Assembly (NCBI GenBank): GCA_964464925.1
Contig: CAYXLI010000003.1
Span: 186,001-250,000, forward strand
DNA length: 64,000 nt
Direction: 5' to 3'
Origin: CAYXLI01 sp964464925
GTDB taxonomy: Bacteria > Acidobacteriota > Terriglobia > Bryobacterales > Bryobacteraceae
Part shown: piece by piece, positions 1 to 9,065 of the stretch
Position numbering within the stretch: the stretch's first letter is position 1
How the letters are laid out: each line of letters begins with the position of its first letter
Program-made: the position numbers and the translations under genes
The notes under the pieces: model-generated
The model's database searches: none
What the model saw: only the letters and a program-made list of their open reading frames with translations
What the model was told of the DNA's origin: nothing

Positions 1-2300
1 ACCGGATCAATTATCAACTTGACGGCAGCAACAATACGCAAAGCGACCGCGCAGGAATCCGCCTGATGCCGATTTCGAACACATACATTCAAGAGGTCCA
101 GCAAGTCAACAATGGCTTCTCGGCCGAGTTCGGCAACACAGTCGGGACGGTCTTCAACGCGATCACCAAGTCCGGCGCAAACGATCTGCATGGCGAGGCG
201 GCATGGATCTTCCGCCGCAAAAACTTCAATGCTCGTCCGCCGCTGCTGTCACGCACTTCGCCGGCTCCGGATCTGAAGGTAGATTCCATCTTCGCCGACG
301 GCGGCGGCCGAATCATTCGAGACAAACTGTTCTGGTTTGGAGCGTTCGAGCACGTGAATCGCTCGTTACCCTCGGCGGTTACGGTCAGCTCCGCGACGGT
401 GTCCGCCCTAGGGCTCCCGGCGCGCTATGCGGACAACATCCCCTTCGCCCAGAACATCTATTTCTATATGGGAAAGGCCGACTGGCAGATCAACTCATCC
501 AATCGCCTCTCCGGCCGGTTCAACTACTTTCGCAATGAATCGCCTTACAACAATGGCGGCGGCCTGACAGTCGAGTCGCAGACCTACCTCTTCAAAGACC
601 GCGCTCCTTCCTGGGGCCTGCAACTCATTTCGACTATCACAGCCACCACGGTCAATGAGCTTCGCTTCCAACTGCCCAAGCGCTACCAGCGCCAGGTCGC
701 CGCGGATTTCACCGGAACCCAGCCGGTTACGAACATCTCCGGCCTCATCAACTTCGGCGGCTCGCCGTCCGTGGGTCTGCGCTTCATCGAGGAGACGCCG
801 GAATGGTCGGACAACTTCACTTACATCCGCGGCAGCCACTCGTTCAAAGCCGGCGCCGACCTGCGCTATATCCGCGATAACAACACCGACGTGACCTACG
901 CTCGTTATACATTCGCGAGCGCCGCGGATTACAATGCGGCGAAGGCCGGGACGAATCCGAAGTCCTACACGAACTACACGCAGACCTTTGGAAATCCGCA
1001 GATCAAGTACAACTCGCTCTTCACCGGGCTCTACGTCCAGGACAACTGGAAGCTGCGTCCGAATGTCACGCTGAACTACGGCGTGCGTTACGACCTATAC
1101 AAGATCCCCGATGCCGACCCGAAGTCCCTGGTCGCGACCTCGCAGAAGTTCAACCTCGACAAGAACAACTTCGCTCCGCGCGCCGGTCTTTCTTACGGCA
1201 TCGGCCGCGAGCAGAAGACGGTTATCCGCGTGAACGGAGGAATCTTCTATGATGCTCCGCAGACCGACGTCTACCGCCGGGCCCTGCTGAACAACGGCTC
1301 GCCCCAGTATTTCCAGGTAAGCACCAACCCGGGCGCTTCCTTCGCTCCCGCGTTCCCGGCAATCCTGAGCTCAATACCGAGCGGCTTCAACCTCCCTGTG
1401 CAGGACATCACGACCGTCTCGCTGGACTTCCGAACGTTCTACTCTTCGAACGCCAATCTGCAGATCACTCGCGAACTCACGCAGAGCACCAGCCTGAGCG
1501 TGAGCTACCTGTTCACCAAGGGCACAAATCTGCCGGTCTACCGAAACATCAACCTGATCCCGAACGGCCAGCGGCTCGCCGACGGGCGGCCAATCTTCGG
1601 ATCGGGCCGCATTGACACGCGATTCAACAACATCCTCATGGCCGAATCAAGCGGCATCTCGAACTATAACGGCTTGAACGTCATGTTGAACCGCCGCTTC
1701 TCACGAGGCTACCAAGTCTTTGCCACGTATACCTGGTCGCACGCGATTGACGACGCGCCGGAGCAGAATGTGCTGGACAGCGGTAACTTCGTTCCCGAGG
1801 ATCTCACCAGCCGCACTCGCGATCGCGGCAACTCACTCAGCGATCGCCGTCACGTGTTCACGGCCAGCGGAGTCCTGAACCCTTCCTGGGACATCGACTC
1901 CAAACCGGTCTCGGCCGTGCTGAACCACAACCAGCTCTCGTTCCTGTTCACCGCCAGCAGCGGCGACATTTTCAACATCGGCAGCAACCGGACGCTGAAC
2001 GGCGACAACTCGGTGCCTGCCAGTCTCCAACGTCCTCTTTACATCGGACGCAACACGGTACGCGGTCCGAAAATCGTACAGATGGACCTGCGGTACTCAC
2101 ACCTGTTCCCAATCAAGGAGCGTTACCGCGCCGAGTTTCTTGGTGAGTTCACGAACATCTTCAATCACTCGAACATCACCGGCATCAACACCACCGCCAG
2201 CGTCGATGCAGCAGGCAACATCATGGCTGCGCCCACGTATCTGGGGACAGCATCTCTCGACCCGAGGCTGATCCAGCTCGGGCTGCGTTTTAGCTTTTAG
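1..2300 (+). CDS. Oar-like TonB-dependent receptor, 5' end cut by window
   Basis: The frame is open from the first bases of the window (RINYQLDGSNNTQSD...), so the gene starts outside it and the Met at position 66 is internal. What remains (about 765 residues) is part of the plug, with TSGxN-like text (VFNAITKSGANDLHG), followed by the outer-membrane beta-barrel. The barrel ends in a terminal Phe (GLRFSF), the usual C-terminal signal for BAM-dependent insertion. Repeated turns of the type YVQDNWK, TLNYGVRYDLY and GLNVMLNRRFSRGY are typical of the Oar/carboxypeptidase-regulatory receptors that are abundant in Acidobacteriota. It probably imports or binds a large, perhaps carbohydrate, ligand; the substrate cannot be read from the sequence. 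Its 3' end overlaps the convergent DUF1080 gene by 11 bases. Confidence 0.93.
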   Translation, partial: RINYQLDGSNNTQSDRAGIRLMPISNTYIQEVQQVNNGFSAEFGNTVGTVFNAITKSGANDLHGEAAWIFRRKNFNARPPLLSRTSPAPDLKVDSIFADGGGRIIRDKLFWFGAFEHVNRSLPSAVTVSSATVSALGLPARYADNIPFAQNIYFYMGKADWQINSSNRLSGRFNYFRNESPYNNGGGLTVESQTYLFKDRAPSWGLQLISTITATTVNELRFQLPKRYQRQVAADFTGTQPVTNISGLINFGGSPSVGLRFIEETPEWSDNFTYIRGSHSFKAGADLRYIRDNNTDVTYARYTFASAADYNAAKAGTNPKSYTNYTQTFGNPQIKYNSLFTGLYVQDNWKLRPNVTLNYGVRYDLYKIPDADPKSLVATSQKFNLDKNNFAPRAGLSYGIGREQKTVIRVNGGIFYDAPQTDVYRRALLNNGSPQYFQVSTNPGASFAPAFPAILSSIPSGFNLPVQDITTVSLDFRTFYSSNANLQITRELTQSTSLSVSYLFTKGTNLPVYRNINLIPNGQRLADGRPIFGSGRIDTRFNNILMAESSGISNYNGLNVMLNRRFSRGYQVFATYTWSHAIDDAPEQNVLDSGNFVPEDLTSRTRDRGNSLSDRRHVFTASGVLNPSWDIDSKPVSAVLNHNQLSFLFTASSGDIFNIGSNRTLNGDNSVPASLQRPLYIGRNTVRGPKIVQMDLRYSHLFPIKERYRAEFLGEFTNIFNHSNITGINTTASVDAAGNIMAAPTYLGTASLDPRLIQLGLRFSF

Positions 2301-3210
2301 GCTTTCCCTTCAACAGAGGGGTCAGCGTAATCTTTCGAAACTCTACCGAGCCATGGTCGCCCTGAATTTGGATCGGCCCTGGCTCGGCCTCGTTCGGATC
2401 CGATGCGATCGCAGTGAGGCCTTCGATCTCTTTCCGGTCGATGATCTTCGCCTGGTTCAGGACCACGGTCACTTCGTTCCCGATCAGTGTAATGTCGAAC
2501 GTCTGCCATGCACCCGCCGGCCTGCTCGCGTTCAGCACGGGGACAATCCGGCTGTAGAGAGCTCCGTTGCCATGCAGAGAGGGCGGTTTTCCGTAGTCAT
2601 CATAGATCTGCACTTCATAACGGCCGCGAAGACCGATGCCGCTGTTGCTCTTGGGACCAACACGAAACTCCACATGCAGCTTGAAGTTCCAGAACTTCTC
2701 ATTCGTGACAATGTCGCTCGCGTCCGGCTCGTTCTTGAGCACGCCGTTGTCGACAGTCCAAGTCTTCTGCTTCTCCGGATGAAGCAGAAACCATCCGGTC
2801 AGGCCTTTGCCGTTGAAGAGCTCGATGGGACTAGCATCGTGGAACTTCTTCGGATCCCCTCCGCCTAATTTCGGTGCGCGCACACCAGTCCACTGCAACG
2901 ACTTCTTTCCGGGCGACTCGTACGTGCCGGCAAGCGTCCCCTTGTCATACTTTGCCCGGTAGACGCCGTCTTTGATCTCGAAACGCAGTTCGTCGCCGTC
3001 GGTGCGTATCACGGGAAGTTTGTCCATCTGGCCTCCGGGTGCGCCGACGAACAGCCCGGAGATATTCGGCGTGCCGGCATCTTTCACCTCCAGCCACCAC
3101 GCGCGTTTGCGCTCGTTATCTTTGACCTGAATATCCCAACGTCCATTGAAATCCCGCTCGGACGCAAAAAGACACACTACGCTCAGAAGGGCGAAGATCA
3201 GATGTCGCAT
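2290..3210 (-). CDS. Secreted DUF1080 (3-keto-disaccharide hydrolase type) protein
   Basis: The 306-residue product starts with a signal peptide (MRHLIFALLSVVCLFASERD). An N-terminal small beta domain (about 20-105) resembles a lipocalin-like module seen in this group. The DUF1080 concanavalin-like domain follows (about 125-300), with ELFNGKGLTGWF, the SNSGIGLRGRYEVQIYDDYG turn and a C-terminal GPIQIQGDHGSVEFRKI motif. Members of this family hydrolyse 3-keto-glycosides or occur in secreted sugar-degrading systems; the assignment here is by family only. A paralogue with the same two-part layout lies at 13738-14664. The gene is convergent with the receptor to its left and follows the transglutaminase gene on the same strand with a 10-base gap, so co-transcription with it is possible. 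Confidence 0.9.
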   Translation of the reverse strand: MRHLIFALLSVVCLFASERDFNGRWDIQVKDNERKRAWWLEVKDAGTPNISGLFVGAPGGQMDKLPVIRTDGDELRFEIKDGVYRAKYDKGTLAGTYESPGKKSLQWTGVRAPKLGGGDPKKFHDASPIELFNGKGLTGWFLLHPEKQKTWTVDNGVLKNEPDASDIVTNEKFWNFKLHVEFRVGPKSNSGIGLRGRYEVQIYDDYGKPPSLHGNGALYSRIVPVLNASRPAGAWQTFDITLIGNEVTVVLNQAKIIDRKEIEGLTAIASDPNEAEPGPIQIQGDHGSVEFRKITLTPLLKGKPKS

Positions 3211-3220
3211 ATGGCCCAGC

Positions 3221-5344
3221 TTATCGCGGTGCGGTCTCTAGTTCCCGCAGCAGTTCGATCATGCGAACCCCGGCTTCCGAACGGCCGCCGAAGCGCAGTT
3301 CGTTATAAGCCGACGTGAGCCGATGCACAACCTCGGCTGTGGGCGATGCCGGCAACACACGAGCGAACTCGGCCGGAGTCAGCCACGCGGGTTTCTCATA
3401 TCCCCGGCGCCGCAGAATCGCGAGCATACGCAAGTACAGCAGAGCAGCGTCGCTCGAACAGACAGTACCTTTCTGAAGGCGGCGCATGCGGAGCGCCGAG
3501 CGGATCATTTCGAGCAATGGACGTCCGAACGCGGCCAAGAGGGCAACTGTGGTGAGAAGTATGACGATCCATTTGGCCCAACGCTTCATTTCGTCCAGAC
3601 CTTCGGCGAAGGCGTGCCGCGAGCGCGTGTTCCAGTACTCCAGCCAACTCACGGAGGCGCGGCTCGATTGGTCTACCCGGGCGGCGAGATTCAGTTGGCG
3701 TTCGAGACTGTAATTCAATACCCAGTCCTGCCAGAACGTTTCGGCAGCATCCAGATAGAGATTGAGATGTGACCAGACAGACGCGTGCTGCGCATTCGGG
3801 TCGGGCGGCGTTGGATCGAATGTCACCCAACCGTGATTGGGAATGTAGGCCTCCACCCAACTATGCGCATCGGCGGCCCGGATGACATACCAATCGCTCA
3901 TGGGGTTGTAGACTCCGCTCTGGAAACCGGTTACGAGACGAGACGGGATGTGCAGTGTTCGCAGCATGACCGCCATCGCAGAGGCGAAGTACTCGCAATG
4001 GCCCTTGCGGCGGTCGAAGAGGAAGTAGGCCAGCGGATCGGCTACAGGCTCTGCCAAGAGCTGTGTAGTGTAACCGAAGTTCGTCCTCAGATATTTCTCA
4101 ATGAGACGACCCCGTTCCACATCGTTTCTAGCATCGCGGGTGAGTTCACGGGAAAGCCGGGAGATGCGCGGGTCGATCTCGGGGAGCGCCGTGTAGAGCG
4201 TCTGCGAGGCAACGGGAAGCGGGTCAGCGGCATAGGAGGCGGCGACATTGTCCGCATCGAGCTGGCTGATGCCGAAGTAATGCAGGCCATCCGATGTGCC
4301 GAGGCCCGTGCGGTAACTGTCGTGCGGGTTGCGGAGGATCAGCTTCAAATCGAGGCGTGCGAACTCCGGGACGCCGGTAAAGAAGAGCGCGTCAGAGTCG
4401 AGAGCCTGGATACGCACCTCATAACTGATACGAGTTCCCCTCCGCCACTGCTGCTTGGACTCGGCCAAGCGGACGAGGCGATTCGTCGTATGGAGTGGCT
4501 CACCCAAGGAAGGTGCGTTGAACCACCGCTGGCCATCGAAGCTGCTCAGCGCCGCGCCACGCCACTTCAGCTGCATTGGGAGCGTCTGGTCTTCGATACG
4601 GATGTGCATGATGGGCGTAGTGCTTTGCTTGATCTCGCCGAGCTGGCCGAGAGTCACTTCATTCGAGAATCCGGGCAAGTGATAACGCTGTGAGATGAGC
4701 TGGCGGAAGGCGGCCCTCGCAGTGCGGGGTAGCAGGAAGAACATCCCGGCCGTCATGATGAGGATGCCGATGCCTGCCGAGATCGTCAGCCCGGCAAGGC
4801 GCCAATGGAAGTTATGAAGGCTCCCGCGAACGGCTCGATTCGATGCCTGCGCGGACCGCCGGATTTCCGAACTGGTGAAGGTTGCGACGCCGAACAACAG
4901 GAAGAAAACAAGAAAGACGAAGAAGCTCAGGCTGTTGGAGAGGACCGAGGCGGCCAATAGTTCGAGAAATGCAACAGCCTTTACGAAGAAGTAGTCGCGA
5001 TCCGTACTGGCGGTCAGGACTCGCAAAACCGCGAGGAAAAAGATCATGTGCACCGTCGCCGACATGAACTCGCGCGAGAGATACGCGTAATCGACCGGAT
5101 AAAAGCCGATGTAGGCGAGGGTCGCCGCGTTGATCCAGGCATTCGAGAATCGGACGCGCACCATCCCACTGTTCAAGAGGCCGCGCAGACACAGACCGAG
5201 TGCAGTGAGAATCGTAGTTGGCAGGTCCAGCCGGCCCGATGCGACGACAGCGAGGAAGCCGCTGACCAGCAGACCGAGCAGAGAAAACTCGAAAAAGCGC
5301 TCGACAGACTGAGGCGCTGCCGGCGCGTGGTGCTGCATATACAT
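3221..5344 (-). CDS. Membrane-anchored DUF3488/transglutaminase-like protein (TgpA type)
   Basis: This is a 707-residue membrane protein. The N-terminal part (about 1-190) has several hydrophobic helices (DUF3488). A helix near 200-220 leads to a periplasmic transglutaminase-like domain with the catalytic Cys in RRKGHCEYFASAMAVML, the His in ADAHSWVEAYIP and the Asp in WVTFDPTPPDP. A late helix (WIVILLTTVALLAAF) precedes a cytoplasmic tail (DUF4129 type). I chose the ATG at 5344 because an AAAGGA element lies eight bases upstream; the frame is open to 5443, but that extension would overlap the preceding gene. TgpA-type proteins act as cell-envelope peptidases or transglutaminases. The Cys-His-Asp triad looks intact; the substrate is unknown. 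Confidence 0.92.
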   Translation of the reverse strand: MYMQHHAPAAPQSVERFFEFSLLGLLVSGFLAVVASGRLDLPTTILTALGLCLRGLLNSGMVRVRFSNAWINAATLAYIGFYPVDYAYLSREFMSATVHMIFFLAVLRVLTASTDRDYFFVKAVAFLELLAASVLSNSLSFFVFLVFFLLFGVATFTSSEIRRSAQASNRAVRGSLHNFHWRLAGLTISAGIGILIMTAGMFFLLPRTARAAFRQLISQRYHLPGFSNEVTLGQLGEIKQSTTPIMHIRIEDQTLPMQLKWRGAALSSFDGQRWFNAPSLGEPLHTTNRLVRLAESKQQWRRGTRISYEVRIQALDSDALFFTGVPEFARLDLKLILRNPHDSYRTGLGTSDGLHYFGISQLDADNVAASYAADPLPVASQTLYTALPEIDPRISRLSRELTRDARNDVERGRLIEKYLRTNFGYTTQLLAEPVADPLAYFLFDRRKGHCEYFASAMAVMLRTLHIPSRLVTGFQSGVYNPMSDWYVIRAADAHSWVEAYIPNHGWVTFDPTPPDPNAQHASVWSHLNLYLDAAETFWQDWVLNYSLERQLNLAARVDQSSRASVSWLEYWNTRSRHAFAEGLDEMKRWAKWIVILLTTVALLAAFGRPLLEMIRSALRMRRLQKGTVCSSDAALLYLRMLAILRRRGYEKPAWLTPAEFARVLPASPTAEVVHRLTSAYNELRFGGRSEAGVRMIELLRELETAPR

Positions 5345-5411
5345 CCAGTCTATCCTTTCGCTGAAGTTGAAGCCGGACCTGAAGGCCGGCCGCAGCCTCG
5401 AAAGACTGCGT

Positions 5412-6221
5412 TTATGCGATGACTTTGGCGCGGAGGTTGGCAACTCCCGCGGTGTAGCGGCTGTCGGCTACGCGGAACGCAACCGCATCTTCCATCCAAT
5501 CGTGCCAGACTCCATCCGGGTCGTGCGAAGCGGCTGTGACCGTATATTCCTGCGGGCACAGGTCGCAATTGAACTGAAACGTGACTACCCGCTGATCGCC
5601 TGCTTGGCAGGGGCCGAGTTTCACCTTTTCCAGTTCGGTGTTGGTGCCGTAAACCTCAACCCCGATGCGCGTGCGGATCATGATGCCGACCACCGGATCG
5701 GGAACATCGGCTTTGAACTGAACCGTCACGCGGATGGCGGCGGGTTCTCCGCTCATCCAGACCATCGTTGGTGCGTCTTGCGCGTTCAGGGTTTCCAAGC
5801 TGACCAGGTCGGCGCGACCGTCTCCGCGGCGCAGCGACGGACGAAGCGACTGGACGGCTCCATCGCCCTCGGCGCGGAGCTTGCGCGCAATGTGGCGGCG
5901 AAACTCGCCGAGCACTTCGGATGGGTCTCCCTTGGCGGCGATTGCGCCCTCGCGCAGCCACCAGACTTCGTCTGCAAAGCGGCGTATGAGGTCTTCGTCG
6001 AAAGAAGCGAGAAAGACAACGCGACCCGCGCGGCGCGCTTCAGCGAGTTCAATGGCTAGATGTTCCTTCTCGAAGCAATCCAAATCAGATAAATCCCGCG
6101 CGATGGCGGGGCGGGCAGCCGCCTCCTGCAGCAATTCGCGCTGTCCGTTGTTGCGCTCTCCGATGATGCCGATGACCGCGCCCGCGGGCGCGGCGGCGAT
6201 TTCGCGATACTCGATGGCCAT
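5412..6221 (-). CDS. Eroded ABC-ATPase fused to intact Wzt C-terminal carbohydrate-binding domain
   Basis: The 269-residue product aligns by eye with the polysaccharide-export ATPase Wzt, but the ATPase half is reduced to about 110 residues. The P-loop position reads GIIGERNNGQRELL without the Lys-Ser/Thr, and no LSGGQ signature or Walker B is visible. Only the trailing H-loop region survives (FLASFDEDLIRRFADEVWWLREGAI, then GDPSEVLGEF). From about 125 to the end, the Wzt C-terminal beta-sandwich (AAIRVTVQFKADVPDPVVGI, ... IGVEVYGTN) looks complete. It therefore probably does not hydrolyse ATP and may bind a glycan end group. No permease gene is adjacent. The frame has no stop codon and the start is clean, so it is not an obvious pseudogene. 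Confidence 0.8.
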   Translation of the reverse strand: MAIEYREIAAAPAGAVIGIIGERNNGQRELLQEAAARPAIARDLSDLDCFEKEHLAIELAEARRAGRVVFLASFDEDLIRRFADEVWWLREGAIAAKGDPSEVLGEFRRHIARKLRAEGDGAVQSLRPSLRRGDGRADLVSLETLNAQDAPTMVWMSGEPAAIRVTVQFKADVPDPVVGIMIRTRIGVEVYGTNTELEKVKLGPCQAGDQRVVTFQFNCDLCPQEYTVTAASHDPDGVWHDWMEDAVAFRVADSRYTAGVANLRAKVIA

Positions 6222-6241
6222 CCCTAGTTAGAATAACGAGA

Positions 6242-7534
6242 GTGGTTGCCGCATTCCTATTGATCTCGCTGGTGAATCAATCGACCGGCGTGGTCGAACT
6301 GCCGAAGGGTATTGCCAGAGTCGTCTCCGAGATACGGATTCCGGATGGCGCTCATGACCTGGAGATCCGGGGCGCGAACTCGATTCTGCGGGTTCAGGAC
6401 GGTTTTGAAGGCCGGGCAGTGATGAGTTGCAAGGGCTGCCGGAATATCAAGATCACGGGACTGACGATAGAGGGAGACAGAGGGAATATGCGCAAGGCAG
6501 TGGGATTGCCGCCTGCGCACAAGTCCTTTGCCGACTTTTCCCATCGGAACGGCATCCTGATGGAAGACAGTGACGGCGTGACGATCAGCGGCGTAAAGTT
6601 TCGCGAGATAGCCGATTTCCCGATTTTGATCACCAAGTGCAAACGCGTGCTGATCGAAAAAGTAAACGTGCAGAACTGCGGATCGAAGAACGCGAAGGGC
6701 CGCAACAACGCTACCGGCGGTGTGCTCCTCGAAGAAGGCACATCGGACTTCACTGTGCGGCAATCGTCGTTTACCGACGTGTTGGGAAATGCGGTGTGGA
6801 CACATTCGCTGTACTCGTCGCCGAGGAATGCGCGCGGCCTCATCAGCGAGAATCAGTTCCGCAATATCGGAAGAGACGCGATTCAGGTGGGGCACGCGAC
6901 GGCGGTGACGGTGGAACAGAACCAGGGAGCGCGGATTGGTTTTCCGGCGAATGCCGTCGACGTAGAAGGTGCGGCGTGGCCGGTGGCGATCGACACGGCG
7001 GGCAACGTGGATGCGAGCTACTACGTGAATAACCACTTCGAGGAGATCAACGGCAAGTGTATCGACCTCGACGGGTTTCATGACGGCGATGTGCGGCAAA
7101 ACGTCTGCATCAATCATGGCTGGGGAGAGGATTACGAGTTCGGCCATTACGGTATCGTGATGAACAACACGAATCCGGATATGCAATCGAAGAATATTCG
7201 GATCATCGGCAACCAGATTGAGGGGATGAAGTTTGGCGGCATCTTCGTGATCGGCCGGAACCACACGATCGCGGACAACCGGCTAAGCCGGTTGAATACG
7301 GCGCATTGCAATGACAATCCGAAAGTGCCTTGCCTGTACGATGCCGCGCAGCAAGATCTGCTGCGGTCCGGGATATATCTGGGGAGGAAGGCGGAGCACG
7401 TGGATGCGGCGCGCGCCATCCGCATTGTAGACAATAAGATTTCGGGATACGGAATGGACCAGCATTGCATCGTGGCCGCGCCCGGCGTGGACATGAGTTC
7501 GGAGTACATGGCGAGAAACGAATGCAAACCTTGA
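6242..7534 (+). CDS. Right-handed parallel beta-helix (pectate-lyase-fold) protein
   Basis: The 430-residue protein is made of repeated short turns (GCRNIKITGLTIEG, SDGVTISGVKFREI, CKRVLIEKVNVQNCG, and later NIRIIGNQIEGMKFGGIFVIG), typical of the PbH1 repeat that builds a right-handed parallel beta-helix. Such folds bind or cleave polysaccharides; I see no lyase or hydrolase triad I can name. It starts at a GTG (6242), followed by a short hydrophobic stretch (VAAFLLISLVNQ) that could be a weak signal peptide. It is divergent from the Wzt-C gene, 20 bases away, and its end overlaps the methyltransferase start by 13 bases, so the two are likely translationally coupled. Confidence 0.82.
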   Translation: MVAAFLLISLVNQSTGVVELPKGIARVVSEIRIPDGAHDLEIRGANSILRVQDGFEGRAVMSCKGCRNIKITGLTIEGDRGNMRKAVGLPPAHKSFADFSHRNGILMEDSDGVTISGVKFREIADFPILITKCKRVLIEKVNVQNCGSKNAKGRNNATGGVLLEEGTSDFTVRQSSFTDVLGNAVWTHSLYSSPRNARGLISENQFRNIGRDAIQVGHATAVTVEQNQGARIGFPANAVDVEGAAWPVAIDTAGNVDASYYVNNHFEEINGKCIDLDGFHDGDVRQNVCINHGWGEDYEFGHYGIVMNNTNPDMQSKNIRIIGNQIEGMKFGGIFVIGRNHTIADNRLSRLNTAHCNDNPKVPCLYDAAQQDLLRSGIYLGRKAEHVDAARAIRIVDNKISGYGMDQHCIVAAPGVDMSSEYMARNECKP

Positions 7535-8817
7535 GCGAAGTCAACCAGAGGATGCAGCAGGACTGGAATGCGCGGGCCCAAGAGGACGCGCATTTTTACG
7601 TGGCGTTCGGCCGGCGCGGACAGGATGATGCCGAGTTCTTCGAGACGGCTCGCGAGGTGGTGAAGGGTCTGGAGTGGGAGATGCGGCGACTGCCGAAGGC
7701 GATCAGGCCGCGGGCACGTAGAGCACTCGAGATCGGCTGCGGACCGGGAAGGCTGATGAAGCCGATGAGCCGCTACTTCGGAGAGATCCACGGGGTGGAT
7801 GTCTCGGACGAAATGATCCGCCGTGCTGCAAAGAATCTGGAAGACGTTCCGCATGCGCATCCGCATCATACGAGCGGATCGGATCTGGCTCCGTTTGCGG
7901 ACGAATCCTTCGACCTGGTGTATTCGTACGCGGTATTCCAGCACATCCCAAGCGGCGAGGTTGTTTTTAACTATTTGAATGAAGCCGTTCGGGTGCTGAA
8001 GCCGGGCGGCATCATCCGCGCGCAGATCAACGGACTTCCGAAGACGGCGAAAGTGTACGACACCTGGAGCGGCGTGCGCGTCAGCGCGGAAGAGGTGCAG
8101 GAGTTCGCGCGCAAGCAGGGCCTGCAACTGCTGGCGCTGGAGGGCGTGAACACGCAGTACATGTGGACAACGCTCCGCAAGCCGGACGGATCGGAAAAGA
8201 GTACGGCCGGCGAGGCGCGCATACGACGCATCACAAATTCCCACAGCAGCGAACCAGTGGCTCCGACGCGAGGCCGGTTCGCTTCGGTCACGTTGTGGAT
8301 CGAGAACTTTCCGCAAGCCGCCGATTTGAATTCGGTGCAAGTGGAGATCGGCGGCAAGGCCGCGTTCGCGACGTATCTCGGGCCGAGAGAAGCGGACGGG
8401 TTGCAGCAGTTCAACGCCATGCTGCCGGAGGGTGTACAGACGGGACTGGCGCCCATCGTGCTGCGATGGGACGGCCAGACTCTGGGGCAGCCTGCCGCTG
8501 TCCGCGTAATTCCCGCGGCTCCGCAGGTGCCTGTTCTGTTGTCGGTGAGCGATGGCATCAACATGCTTTCGGGAACGCGGATCGTGACCGGCACTCTGAA
8601 AGTGACGATCGAGGAGACCACGCAGCCAGAATCGTTTGCGGCTTGGATTGACGGGACTGCGGTGAAAAACGTCGATATCTTCTGCGCGGATCCGCTGCCG
8701 CCGCGTTACGAAATCAATTTCGAGCTTCCGGAGGAAATCAGATCCGGTACACACCGTCTCGAGATGCAACTCGGCCGAAGGAGGCTGGCGCCCATCGGAA
8801 TCGAGGTAGTTCGATGA
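7522..8817 (+). CDS. SAM-dependent methyltransferase with C-terminal Ig-like domains
   Basis: Residues 1-210 form a class I methyltransferase: motif I is ALEIGCGPGRLMKPM, followed by the acidic GVDVSDEMI, the DLVYSYAVFQHI motif IV region and a VLKPGGIIRAQING post-motif. From about 235 to 431 there are two beta-sandwich-like segments. The first (FASVTLWIENFP ... LQQFNAMLPEGVQTGLAPIV) resembles the C-terminal domain common in secreted Solibacter proteins (TIGR03437 type), although this protein has no signal peptide. I start it at the ATG at 7522; the frame is open to 7465, but that part lies inside the preceding gene. Context suggests a role in glycan modification, possibly methylating a sugar. 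The substrate is not known. Confidence 0.85.
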   Translation: MQTLSEVNQRMQQDWNARAQEDAHFYVAFGRRGQDDAEFFETAREVVKGLEWEMRRLPKAIRPRARRALEIGCGPGRLMKPMSRYFGEIHGVDVSDEMIRRAAKNLEDVPHAHPHHTSGSDLAPFADESFDLVYSYAVFQHIPSGEVVFNYLNEAVRVLKPGGIIRAQINGLPKTAKVYDTWSGVRVSAEEVQEFARKQGLQLLALEGVNTQYMWTTLRKPDGSEKSTAGEARIRRITNSHSSEPVAPTRGRFASVTLWIENFPQAADLNSVQVEIGGKAAFATYLGPREADGLQQFNAMLPEGVQTGLAPIVLRWDGQTLGQPAAVRVIPAAPQVPVLLSVSDGINMLSGTRIVTGTLKVTIEETTQPESFAAWIDGTAVKNVDIFCADPLPPRYEINFELPEEIRSGTHRLEMQLGRRRLAPIGIEVVR

Positions 8818-8865
8818 CGGTGTTTTGCGGGGGTGATGAGCCGTTCGCTCTAGTACTTTGACGTG

Positions 8866-8895
8866 TTGACTTCCGAACATATTCGCCGTTATCCT
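8866..8895 (+). promoter_or_regulatory. Candidate sigma-70 promoter
   Basis: TTGACT (8866-8871) and TATCCT (8890-8895) are separated by 18 bases. The predicted transcript start falls almost on the ATG of the small membrane ORF at 8904, which would make that message nearly leaderless. Confidence 0.35.
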
Positions 8896-8903
8896 GCGGT
8901 GGA

Positions 8904-9065
8904 ATGAAGAGGGCTCCAACCCAATCCTTAATCACTGCCTCGGCTGCCGCACTCGTCGTGCTTTCGATCATTTGGGGAGCGGTGCGCTTGACGGTGCGCT
9001 ACCAGCAGCCCGAAGAGCGGCCACTGGTAGTCGAAGCCGTCGAGCATACTCAGCCGCCTAGATAG
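8904..9065 (+). CDS. Small single-pass membrane protein, 53 aa
   Basis: This short ORF encodes MKRAPTQSL, then a clear hydrophobic segment (LITASAAALVVLSIIWGAV, residues 9-27), then a polar, acidic tail (RYQQPEERPLVVEAVEHTQ). One Arg-Lys pair precedes the helix, giving an N-in orientation by the positive-inside rule. A plausible promoter sits just upstream. Its last 16 bases overlap the convergent glycosyltransferase gene. I do not recognise the family; it is supported only by the clean hydrophobic profile and start context. Confidence 0.45.
   Translation: MKRAPTQSLITASAAALVVLSIIWGAVRLTVRYQQPEERPLVVEAVEHTQPPR

Noticed and set aside
3785..4693. 302-codon plus-strand open frame
   Set aside because: It lies antisense within the transglutaminase gene and shows no domain or start context.
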